NCBI GenBank assembly: GCA_051880035.1
Contig: JBJENE010000017.1
Location: forward strand, 3,996-67,995
Length of the DNA: 64,000 nucleotides
Reading direction: 5' to 3'
Source: Eshraghiella sp051880035
GTDB taxonomy: Bacteria; Bacillota; Clostridia; Lachnospirales; Lachnospiraceae
A model generated the notes under the pieces. It made no database searches and had not been told where the DNA came from. It worked only from the letters and a program-made list of their open reading frames with translations. Below are positions 50,383 through 59,159 of this stretch, piece after piece (position 1 is the stretch's first letter; each line of letters begins with the position of its first letter). The translations under genes and the position numbers were made by a program.

Positions 50383-51942
50383 TCATCGTCTTTTATCATT
50401 ATGTCCCTTTTGGGAATCTTTATGTTCCTTTTTCTTCTTGCCGGTTACCCTGTAAGCAAGATAGGACGCTTCCATGCGGTACGGATTTCTTTTTTTGCCC
50501 TTATCGGATTTTTTGTCCTTAAAGTCTTTCCGGTTACGGCCGTCCTTTTTATGGTTTCTGTCCTCAAAAACCCTTTCTTTCTTCATTAATTCTTCATCGG
50601 ATGCCGTTGCAGAAGGCTCTCCCATCTGAAGTTTTAAAAAGGCTGCAGCCAGGTCAAGGGCCGTTATATCTTCGGAGTTTATTTTTTTCTCAATTATTTT
50701 ACGGCTTTCGGTCAAATCTTTTTCATTGATTGCGTTTATTGCCTGCTCAAGTATTTTATCCGATTTGGCTTCCGTAACATTCTCCACCGTAGGAACCGTA
50801 CGAAGCTTTATTTTGGTTTTGCATGCTCTTTCGATATCCCTGATTTTGTAAATTTCCTTACCGACAACCAGGGTAAAAGAACGGCCTTTTTTACCGGCTC
50901 TTCCGGTTCTTCCTATTCTGTGGACATAATATTCAATGTCCTGAGGGACATCATAGTTAAAAACCGCTTCCACATCATCCACATCAATTCCTCTTGCCGC
51001 CACATCTGTCGCAATAAGAATTTCCGTAGCTCCGCTCCTGAAGGATTTCATAACTTTGTCCCTCTGAGCCTGGGACAAGTCTCCGTGAAGCCCTTCCACA
51101 AAATACCCACGGCCCGATAATTTTTCGGAAAGCTCGTCCACCATTCGCTTGGTATTACAGAAAATAAGGGACCTTTTCGGATTATAATAATCCAAAAGTC
51201 TTGCGACCACATCTTCTTTATTCTGTCTTCTTACTTCATAATAATATTGCTTTACAAGCGGAATCGTGATTTCTTTTTTGGCAATCTGAATGTGCACTGC
51301 ATCCTTCTGATACTTGTTGGTAATGTCCAATATGGCCTGCGGCATCGTTGCCGAAAAAAGTGCAGTCTGATGTTCTCCGGGAATTCCCTGAAGTATTGTT
51401 TCTATATCTTCCCTGAATCCCATATTAAGCATCTCGTCCGCCTCATCTAACACTACCGTCTTAATATTGGAAAGCTTTATGGTGTGGCGCCTCATGTGGT
51501 CCATAACCCTGCCCGGAGTTCCGACTACTACATTCACACCCATTTTAAGGGAACGAATCTGCTTACTCATATCCTGTCCGCCATAAATAGGAAGGACTTT
51601 GACTCCGTGCATGAATTTGGCAAAACGCCTTAATTCTTCGGATACCTGAATTGCCAGCTCCCTTGTTGGGCAAAGAATGATGCTTTCAATGTTTTGGGAA
51701 CCCCTTTCGCACATCTGAAGCACCGGAATTCCGAATGCCGCTGTTTTACCTGTTCCGGTCTGCGCCTGTCCAAGCACATCCCTGCCGGATAAAAGGACAG
51801 GTATTGCCTGCTGCTGGATAGGAGTCATTGTCTCAAACCCCATTTCCTTTACAGCCCTGATAATATCTTTATCAATGCCTGAATTATCATAGCTTATTGT
51901 CTGTGTTTCCGGATTAATATTGTCTTTTAAATCGTCTCTCAT
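50383..51942 (-). CDS. DEAD-box RNA helicase (CshA/DeaD type)
   Basis: A 519-residue helicase: AQTGTGKTAAFGIP, PTRELAIQ, VGTPGRVMDH, VLDEADEML, FSATMP, ATDVAARGIDV, HRIGRTGR. A C-terminal dimerisation/RNA-binding domain of about 60 residues and a Lys/Arg-rich tail (KKDGRNRKDFKDKKSDKGKKR) follow, as in CshA-type cold-shock helicases. It remodels ribosomal or mRNA structure. GGAGG-type site ahead of the ATG. Confidence 0.92.
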   Translation of the reverse strand: MRDDLKDNINPETQTISYDNSGIDKDIIRAVKEMGFETMTPIQQQAIPVLLSGRDVLGQAQTGTGKTAAFGIPVLQMCERGSQNIESIILCPTRELAIQVSEELRRFAKFMHGVKVLPIYGGQDMSKQIRSLKMGVNVVVGTPGRVMDHMRRHTIKLSNIKTVVLDEADEMLNMGFREDIETILQGIPGEHQTALFSATMPQAILDITNKYQKDAVHIQIAKKEITIPLVKQYYYEVRRQNKEDVVARLLDYYNPKRSLIFCNTKRMVDELSEKLSGRGYFVEGLHGDLSQAQRDKVMKSFRSGATEILIATDVAARGIDVDDVEAVFNYDVPQDIEYYVHRIGRTGRAGKKGRSFTLVVGKEIYKIRDIERACKTKIKLRTVPTVENVTEAKSDKILEQAINAINEKDLTESRKIIEKKINSEDITALDLAAAFLKLQMGEPSATASDEELMKKERVFEDRNHKKDGRNRKDFKDKKSDKGKKRNPYRMEASYLAYRVTGKKKKEHKDSQKGHNDKRR

Positions 51943-52018
51943 GTGTTTAATGTCTTTCTATGTTTTCTTATTAGTCTTAACTATATTATACCTTTTATCA
52001 CAAGTAATCCAGCTTTTT

Positions 52019-53920
52019 TTATTTTTCATCTGTTTCTATCACTGCATCAGCCACATACTTTCTGTCCATGGAGTGCCTGAGCTTTCTGTTTTCCACCGTA
52101 TCAAAAATAATGGAAAAGTCGTAATCCTCAGGGTATAGTTCTTCTGCCGCCACATGGAGCTTCACCCTTTTATGATTAATCCATATCTTTTTGTCGGGCA
52201 TCTGTACCCTCAAAACGCCTTTGTCATTGGCCGTTTCGCATACAATTCCGATTTTTTTATCCGGCATAACCATTACACTGTCGCCCAGCTTAAAGCTTTT
52301 TGCCCTGCTCTGGTACGAGCTTCTATTTTTCTCCTTCTTGAGAACCGGGGCAGTTGCTTTATGGATAACATTGCCCATAGGAATATATTTCCCGGCTGCT
52401 TCTTCGCCATATGCCGCTTTTATGGCATTTTTAATCATGTCATCCGGCATTCCAAGTCTTCCGGCAATATAGAAAGCGCAGCTTTCTCCCGCCTCCCCGA
52501 TTACCATCCGGTAAAGCGGTTTAAGATTTTCTTTATCAAAAGTCATTCGGGCATTAATTATTCCTTCCCTGCTGTCGGCATACTGTTTTACTTCCGGATA
52601 ATGGGTCGTCACCAGAAAAAGTGCACCGCTCTTCTTAAGTTCTTCCAGGACCGCAACTGCAATTCCCATACCTTCTGCCGGGTCCGTTCCCGAGCCCAGC
52701 TCATCCATTATAACAAGACTGTTTTTATTAATTACGGTCAAAATATTAAGCACATTTGTTATGTGGGCTGAAAATGTTGACAGATTCTCAGACAGATTCT
52801 GATTGTCACCTATGTCGCACAAAATATTGCTGTTCATCGTAATTTTGGCTTTCCTGCATGCCACATGAAGTCCGTACTGTGCCATCATGCAGTTAAGGGC
52901 AACCGTCTTAATCGCAACTGTTTTCCCGCCTGTATTAGGTCCTGTTATAACTATCCCGTCAATTCCGTTCCCGATTTCAAACTGCAGCGGCACCACAGTT
53001 TCCTTATCCATGAGAGGATGCCTTCCGTCTACCAGACAAATATATCTTTCATCAACAATTTCCGGCTCAGTACCATCATATTCCAGACTCAATTTCCCCT
53101 TGGAAAAAATGTAATCAATCCGCTCAATCATTTTAATATCCTGTCTGATAACCTCCGCATTGTCCGCTACAAGTGCAGAAAGCTCATAAAGTATTCTCAA
53201 TTCTTCATTTTCAGCATCTATGAGCAAAAGCCCCAGTTCATCCTGCAGAGCAGCAACAGCCGTTATCTCAATAAAAAGTGTGTTACCCGTTGCAGATTTA
53301 TCAATCACACTTCCGCCGATTTTAAATTTGTATTCTTTTTTTACCGGAATACAAAGATGTCCGTTACGGAATGTTGAAAAGGAGTCTGACATGCATTCTT
53401 TATGCGCCCTTATTGCCGAATCCGCCTTCTCTTTCATTTTATCCCTAACCCTGTCGATATCCCCTTTCAGCCGTTTCAACAAAGGCGAGGCATTATCATC
53501 CACCTGTCCGTTCCTTATCTGCATCCTGATAAATTCTCTTACTTCCTCAGGATAAAAAAGATTTTCTTCATACCATGCAACGGATACATCATACTGTTTT
53601 CCTCTTGCCAGATATGTTTTAAGTCTCAATACTGCCACCATTGCAGCTTCAACCGCCTCCAACTGCGACGGTGTAAGGCAGCCTCCTTTTACGGCAGTTT
53701 CAACCAGCTCTTCTATCCCATTTAGTGACACAAGGGGAGGAGTTCCGTTTTTTTCAATCAGAATTCTTGCCTCAGTAGTCTCCCGCTGTTTTGACAAAAG
53801 CTCAGTCCCTGACATGCACATTTTCTCATCTTCAATCTGCTTTACAGCCCCTTCCGTAAGTGCCAGCTCCTGCCATTTTTTTCTTATTATATTAAATTCT
53901 AAAATTTTTTCATTATCCAT
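52019..53920 (-). CDS. MutS2-like ATPase without Smr domain
   Basis: A 633-residue protein of the MutS family, MutS2-type. Clamp/core region, then Walker A TGPNTGGKTVAIKT (about residue 328), Walker B SLVIMDELGSGTDPAEG, and LVTTHYPEVKQYAD. The C-terminal 110 residues carry a KOW-like segment (FKLGDSVMVMPDKKIGIV) but no Smr nuclease domain, which is the usual end of MutS2/RqcU at about 780 residues. MutS2/RqcU can split collided ribosomes or act in recombination. The start is ATG 53920, nine bases after AGGAG. It sits behind a structured leader with an intrinsic terminator. Confidence 0.82.
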   Translation of the reverse strand: MDNEKILEFNIIRKKWQELALTEGAVKQIEDEKMCMSGTELLSKQRETTEARILIEKNGTPPLVSLNGIEELVETAVKGGCLTPSQLEAVEAAMVAVLRLKTYLARGKQYDVSVAWYEENLFYPEEVREFIRMQIRNGQVDDNASPLLKRLKGDIDRVRDKMKEKADSAIRAHKECMSDSFSTFRNGHLCIPVKKEYKFKIGGSVIDKSATGNTLFIEITAVAALQDELGLLLIDAENEELRILYELSALVADNAEVIRQDIKMIERIDYIFSKGKLSLEYDGTEPEIVDERYICLVDGRHPLMDKETVVPLQFEIGNGIDGIVITGPNTGGKTVAIKTVALNCMMAQYGLHVACRKAKITMNSNILCDIGDNQNLSENLSTFSAHITNVLNILTVINKNSLVIMDELGSGTDPAEGMGIAVAVLEELKKSGALFLVTTHYPEVKQYADSREGIINARMTFDKENLKPLYRMVIGEAGESCAFYIAGRLGMPDDMIKNAIKAAYGEEAAGKYIPMGNVIHKATAPVLKKEKNRSSYQSRAKSFKLGDSVMVMPDKKIGIVCETANDKGVLRVQMPDKKIWINHKRVKLHVAAEELYPEDYDFSIIFDTVENRKLRHSMDRKYVADAVIETDEK

Positions 53921-53953
53921 ATATATTTTCTCCTGCAATATTAAATGTTAAAG

Positions 53954-54287
53954 CAAAAAACCATGTGCATCTGCCCTAAAAGCCTGATGCATATGGTTAA
54001 CGCACAAAGACAAAACCGGCACGACTTCACAGTCATGCCGCATAATAATACCATTGCAGAATAAAATATGCTAAGCATTCAGTAAGGCAGACACACAGCA
54101 AATAACCGTCATTACGGCATAACACTTCCGTAATCACAGTATACCCTCTGCTGCTAAATTAATTATCCACTATACTAACGCAATTAACATCCAATTACCA
54201 TTCTGCTGCCGGGAACAACATCCCCTGCAGGTTCTTTCTGATTAATTTTTATATAAAAATAATACAATATAAATATGTAAGAGTCAA
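53954..54287 (-). promoter_or_regulatory. Structured leader with terminator, upstream of MutS2-like gene
   Basis: Promoter TTGACT (54287-54282), 17 bases, TATTAT (54264-54259). The leader then holds CTGC/GCAG plus GGGA/TCCC (54230-54206), ATTACGG/CCGTAAT (54134-54111), CGGCATGACT-GTGA-AGTCGTGCCG with a GNRA loop (54040-54017) and finally a terminator ACCATATGCATC/GATGCACATGGT plus T-run (53997-53954), 34 bases before the ATG. A 300-base leader ending in a terminator implies regulated read-through. It does not match a T-box, and I recognise no known riboswitch class. Confidence 0.6.
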
Positions 54288-54300
54288 CCCAAACTCCTTC

Positions 54301-55116
54301 TTACAGATTAAGAAAATCCTTCCTGTAATTCACTCCAAACGCTTCGGCAAGCGCTTTCATCTCCTCGTCCTTAATCGTATTAACTCTTGGCAGATGTGCG
54401 GTAAGCATATAAATCTGCGCCGCTTTTTCAACAGTTTCAATAAGTCCGAATGTCTCATCCATCGTTTTTCCTGCACCGTAAATGCCATGCATGGCCCAGA
54501 TAACCAGACGAAACTCTTTCATTTTCCCTGCGGTTGCCTCTCCGATTTCATTGGTCCCGCAAAGCATCCACGGCAAAACTCCAACTCCGTCCGGAAACAC
54601 AACAATACATTCCGTGCACATTTCCCAGAGGGCATGTGTTATCTTTTTCTCATCCAGCTCAATAACATAATTCATTGCCAGTGTATTGGTGGGGTGGGAA
54701 TGCATTATAACCCTGTTCTCCGGATCAACCTTAAGCCTTGCAATGTGGCTCATAAGGTGTGCCGGCAGTTCACTGGTAAATCTGCCTCCGTCTTTATATC
54801 CCCACAACAGCTCCGCTGTGATACCGTCTTCTCCTATTCGGATAATCCCCAGATTATTTTCCGGGTCGTTCTCCACATTTTTAAAATACCTGCCCGTTCC
54901 CGTTACAATAAATATCCTGCCCGAAAGTTCCCTTGCATCAAACCCTATGGGTATGGTTCGGATAACATGGTTTAAATCAAGATATTCTCCCACGACATTT
55001 TCATCAAGCATATAGCTTATGTTGCCACCGTTGCGCTCGTCCCAGCCGAGGCGGTACATATTGGCAGTAGTTTTTTTCATTTCTTCCACAAAAGGTGCGG
55101 TTAATATGTCTTTCAT
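54301..55116 (-). CDS. rhaD: Rhamnulose-1-phosphate aldolase
   Basis: A 271-residue class II aldolase: RNGGNISYML, TGTGRYFKN, zinc ligands in MHSHPTNTLAMNYV (HSHP), and MHGIYGAGKTMDE. It splits rhamnulose-1-phosphate to DHAP and lactaldehyde. GGAGG precedes the ATG (55116). The sibling genes rhaA/rhaB are not in the window. The fucosidase at 12.7 kb fits a deoxysugar lifestyle, but they are not linked. Confidence 0.88.
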   Translation of the reverse strand: MKDILTAPFVEEMKKTTANMYRLGWDERNGGNISYMLDENVVGEYLDLNHVIRTIPIGFDARELSGRIFIVTGTGRYFKNVENDPENNLGIIRIGEDGITAELLWGYKDGGRFTSELPAHLMSHIARLKVDPENRVIMHSHPTNTLAMNYVIELDEKKITHALWEMCTECIVVFPDGVGVLPWMLCGTNEIGEATAGKMKEFRLVIWAMHGIYGAGKTMDETFGLIETVEKAAQIYMLTAHLPRVNTIKDEEMKALAEAFGVNYRKDFLNL

Positions 55117-55217
55117 TTTATAAGTAATACCTCCTGGATTATGGTAAAATATGGGGCGGAAAGGAAAATAACAAGTTTCTCAACCTCATGCGGGGAGTGT
55201 TTCGATATCGAAACTTT

Positions 55218-57227
55218 GTCTGAGATATATACAAATTAACAAGACTCTCAAACAACATACAATGTCCAAGATGTAGAAGAAGTGTCTGAGACATATACAA
55301 ATTAACAAGACTCTCAAACTCCTGGATGTTTGATATCTGTTCCCAGGCAGTCTGAGACATATACAAATTAACAAGACTCTCAAACCGCTCTTATGTAGCT
55401 TTTGTTCTTGCTATGGTCTGAGACATATACAAATTAACAAGACTCTCAAACTATCGCTATGGAACTGAACTCATTTCATTTGTCTGAGACATATACAAAT
55501 TAACAAGACTCTCAAACTCCCATTTTGAAAAATGGAAACATTGACAGTCTGAGACATATACAAATTAACAAGACTCTCAAACGCATCCGTAAGTGATGAG
55601 AAAATACAAAAGTCTGAGACATATACAAATTAACAAGACTCTCAAACAAGTTGTAACGCCTATGTTACCCTTTGTTAGTCTGAGACATATACAAATTAAC
55701 AAGACTCTCAAACCGGTTTGTTTTGCGGAAAAACCAAGCTATAGTCTGAGACATATACAAATTAACAAGACTCTCAAACTTATTTTGTTGCCATTAAATA
55801 CTTTAGAACTGTCTGAGACATATACAAATTAACAAGACTCTCAAACGTTACTTCTTCATCGCGGTTATAGTTTTCAGTCTGAGACATATACAAATTAACA
55901 AGACTCTCAAACTAACAAAGTTGCCGTTTCGACCATTGAAAAGTCTGAGACATATACAAATTAACAAGACTCTCAAACAATCCAGATGTTTCTATTGAAC
56001 CATCCCAAGTCTGAGACATATACAAATTAACAAGACTCTCAAACCTCAAAGGAGCTTTACATGCTGAAGATTTGTCTGAGACATATACAAATTAACAAGA
56101 CTCTCAAACTCATACTGCTTTACTGTTTCTTTAACTGCCGTCTGAGACATATACAAATTAACAAGACTCTCAAACTCTAATTCAATATAATCATATCCTT
56201 TGGTAGTCTGAGACATATACAAATTAACAAGACTCTCAAACCTCATATTCAAGTGTCATAATATCTTCTTTGTCTGAGACATATACAAATTAACAAGACT
56301 CTCAAACTTAGTATCATACGGAAGCTCCATGCTTATTGTCTGAGACATATACAAATTAACAAGACTCTCAAACATAAACTTCTACAACATCTTCATAAAA
56401 AGCGTCTGAGACATATACAAATTAACAAGACTCTCAAACGAAAGCGTATTGTAAAGCGTCAGAATATATGTCTGAGACATATACAAATTAACAAGACTCT
56501 CAAACCTCTCCAGTGTGCTTTATCTCTTTAACTAGTCTGAGACATATACAAATTAACAAGACTCTCAAACCATAAGCGGGTCATATAGTGCATTGTTCTT
56601 GTCTGAGACATATACAAATTAACAAGACTCTCAAACTGTCTTACCTGCTCTCCAACAAATAATTGGTCTGAGACATATACAAATTAACAAGACTCTCAAA
56701 CATTGTAGATAGTATTGTGGACACATTGCTTGTCTGAGACATATACAAATTAACAAGACTCTCAAACCCCCTGTTCTTCCCCTGTGTATGAGCCGTAGTC
56801 TGAGACATATACAAATTAACAAGACTCTCAAACACAGATTGTTGAAATAATTCCACAAATCGTGTCTGAGACATATACAAATTAACAAGACTCTCAAACT
56901 CTGTCCCGGATTGGGCGGCGTGGGGGTTGGTCTGAGACATATACAAATTAACAAGACTCTCAAACGCAACACTGTTGTAAATCAAATCTGTTCTGGTCTG
57001 AGACATATACAAATTAACAAGACTCTCAAACAATAATGGTGTATTTCAAGTTTATATTCATGTCTGAGACATATACAAATTAACAAGACTCTCAAACACA
57101 ATCCCCGGGTTCAAACAAAAGTATTTGTCTGAGACATATACAAATTAACAAGACTCTCAAACCCGACATCCGCAAGCTTATATGAATCCAAGTCTGAGAC
57201 ATATACAAATTAACAAGACTCTCAAAC
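55218..57227 (-). CRISPR. Type II-A CRISPR array, 31 repeats and 30 spacers
   Basis: Thirty-one repeats of 36 bases, starting GTTTGAGAGTCTTG and ending GTCTCAGAC in the transcribed (minus) sense, separated by 30 spacers of 29-31 bases (most 30). Repeat starts on the plus strand run 55218, 55284 ... 57192. All repeats look identical except the leftmost (55218-55253), with one C-to-T change in GAGACATAT. A degenerate terminal repeat marks the leader-distal end, so the leader is at the right (57228-57304) beside csn2. No two spacers look alike. I saw no spacer matching this window, but cannot search elsewhere. Confidence 0.98.
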
Positions 57228-57304
57228 CTCAAAATACATATGTTCGAGGTTCTCTCCGAGCCTACATGAATCCGATTTCATGCTGTTATTCATATTATCA
57301 GACC
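57228..57304 (-). promoter_or_regulatory. CRISPR leader
   Basis: The 77 bases between csn2 stop and the first repeat. In the minus sense it ends in ATTTTGAG directly before the repeat; type II-A leaders end in ATTTGAG-like anchors that Cas1-Cas2 recognises. AT-rich, with no recognisable strong promoter box. Confidence 0.8.
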
Positions 57305-57979
57305 TTATATCTCTATAATACAGGAATCTTTATCAATAATCCACCACTTTTCATCTTCATTTCCTGTCAGTTCTACTCTATTTTCTATCATAATAAGACT
57401 AACCTGTTCATATGAAGCCATTTCCTCAAAACCTCTAATTTCTTCATTACTAAAATAATCCCTAAAGTGTACAAAGATAAATACAGATATTCCCAATACT
57501 TGATGTGCTATACGGATATAGTCAACAATACGCTCTGCCAATTCTATATCTTTCATCTCTATCCTAACTCCATACAGTTTCAGAAGTTGTTGAAAATCAA
57601 GATCCAGCGAATATTCCAGCGGATAAGGCAGATGCTCACTAATTTCATCTAATAAAGTAACTATAGAAGAATTAATATCCGCCTTTCTTAGCATATATTC
57701 CTGTTCAGTAATATCATTCATTTCAGAATATACATGGTTTATGATTTTCTTTTCATTTAAATCAATTGAATATGGATTAAATATAACACATACATCCTTA
57801 TTTAATTTTATTGCTTTATCCTTACAGGTTATATAAAGTTCACCATCCAAACCATTTGACTGATTCCACAGACTTTCCGTAAGGCGCCTGAACATGACCG
57901 GATTTTCAATAGAAATTCCGGTCATTCCACACTCCTTTATATCTGCTTCAAGACCACATGTGTCAAAAAAAAATTTCAT
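57305..57979 (-). CDS. csn2: Csn2 adaptation protein
   Basis: A 224-residue protein of usual Csn2 length; the N-terminal beta region and KLYGVRIEMKDIELAERIVDYIRIAH helix and IFVHFRDYFSNEEI segment fit the family. Csn2 forms a tetrameric ring that binds free DNA ends and helps spacer acquisition. It marks the locus as subtype II-A. The start overlaps the cas2 stop by four bases. Confidence 0.88.
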   Translation of the reverse strand: MKFFFDTCGLEADIKECGMTGISIENPVMFRRLTESLWNQSNGLDGELYITCKDKAIKLNKDVCVIFNPYSIDLNEKKIINHVYSEMNDITEQEYMLRKADINSSIVTLLDEISEHLPYPLEYSLDLDFQQLLKLYGVRIEMKDIELAERIVDYIRIAHQVLGISVFIFVHFRDYFSNEEIRGFEEMASYEQVSLIMIENRVELTGNEDEKWWIIDKDSCIIEI

Positions 57980-58296
57980 AAAATCACCAAGCGTTCTGTC
58001 GTATCCAAGATATCTGTTTTTCGTTCTCCGACTATATACTCCATTTTGCAGTATTGATTTTCGGTAACACGCATTAATTGTACAAGTCCTTTTCCCGGAG
58101 CATTTTTCCTGACATTATTTGCCAAAGCATCTGCTGCTGCACAATTAACTACCAGCTTAGAATACACTGATTCCTGTTCCATAATAAAACCTGATTTAAT
58201 CAGGTATTTTCTAAACTTCCTGTATTCCCGCCTTTCCATATCGGTCAATATAGGTAAATCAAAAAACACTAATACTCTCATATATCTGTAGTTCAT
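57976..58296 (-). CDS. cas2: Cas2
   Basis: A 106-residue protein: NYRYMRVLVFFDLPILTD and REYRKFRKYLIKSGFIMEQESVYSKL are typical of II-A Cas2. The start at ATG 58296 overlaps the cas1 stop (ATGA) and matches the MSYRYMR-type start of II-A homologues. With Cas1 it integrates spacers. Confidence 0.93.
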   Translation of the reverse strand: MNYRYMRVLVFFDLPILTDMERREYRKFRKYLIKSGFIMEQESVYSKLVVNCAAADALANNVRKNAPGKGLVQLMRVTENQYCKMEYIVGERKTDILDTTERLVIL

Positions 58297-59159
58297 ATCT
58301 GATAAAATTTAATCTCCGAGATATCGTTATCATTGATAGCATCAAATACACTTCTCACATAAATTTTTATGGCATTGGGAACATATTCACGCTTACCGGA
58401 TATACTAACCTCAGTGTTTATAATTTCAAGTATCTTATGTTTTTCCTCCGTCTCAAACTTCTCCGGTATATTTTTTCTTACCATACGATCAATAAGAATT
58501 CTAAAAGGTTCCATCAAATCAGAGCCCAGATTAAACGGATTATCACCGTTGTCATGAAAAATCCCCAGCTTTGTTGTATAACCATTTAAAACAATTTCTC
58601 TGTTTACAATCGAAAGCAAAATACTATACCCATAATTCAATGCAGCATTTATACTGTTCTCCTGGCTTCTCGAAAAGTCCTCTCCAAATAAAGCAGAAAA
58701 GTAAACTCTTGCAGCATGGCCTTCTCTGTTAGTCTCATCTCCGACTTCAAGTTCATATAAATAGTCTTTCAGTAAAACAGCTTCACTCAAATTGTATTCT
58801 TCCAAATGTTCTAATTGTTTACTAATTTTCTCTCTGACAACTTCCGTCCATACTGCTACCTTTATATTATCTGACCATGTTATCTGTGTTCGCAGTTTCC
58901 CACTGCAATCATGACATCCATAATATGGTAGCAGTTCAGAGGAAGGCATTCTCTTTTCATCGCAAAAAATAACTTTTACTTTAGACTTAGTCAAAGCAGC
59001 CAACAAAGCACTTGTCAACGATACAGCCGTAGACTCAATAATAAGCATAGAGATATCAGTTATATGAATTCTTCTGGTCTCTTCCTGTCTAACTACAAGG
59101 TATCCCATATTGTAGTCAAGCTTTGCGCTTTTAGAAATTACAATCGTCTGATAACTCAT
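58293..59159 (-). CDS. cas1: Cas1 integrase
   Basis: A 288-residue Cas1. Active-site residues lie in NREGHAARVYFSALFG (Glu), FHDNGDNPFNLGSDLMEPFR (His, then Asp/Glu). N-terminal YLVVRQEETRRIHI domain present. It is the spacer integrase. Start ATG overlaps the cas9 stop by four bases. Confidence 0.94.
   Translation of the reverse strand: MSYQTIVISKSAKLDYNMGYLVVRQEETRRIHITDISMLIIESTAVSLTSALLAALTKSKVKVIFCDEKRMPSSELLPYYGCHDCSGKLRTQITWSDNIKVAVWTEVVREKISKQLEHLEEYNLSEAVLLKDYLYELEVGDETNREGHAARVYFSALFGEDFSRSQENSINAALNYGYSILLSIVNREIVLNGYTTKLGIFHDNGDNPFNLGSDLMEPFRILIDRMVRKNIPEKFETEEKHKILEIINTEVSISGKREYVPNAIKIYVRSVFDAINDNDISEIKFYQI

Noticed and set aside
53954..54287. T-box riboswitch for the MutS2-like gene
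   Set aside because: The conserved AGGGTGGNACCGCG antiterminator sequence is absent and the gene is not amino-acid related.
55139..57033. Several open frames of 60-130 codons with repeating FESLVNLYMSQT or LRVLLICICLR peptides
   Set aside because: They are translations of the CRISPR repeats (66-base period, divisible by three) and have no ribosome sites.
55218..57227. Self-targeting spacers against this window
   Set aside because: No match seen by eye beyond the weak leader similarity; a real search was not possible.
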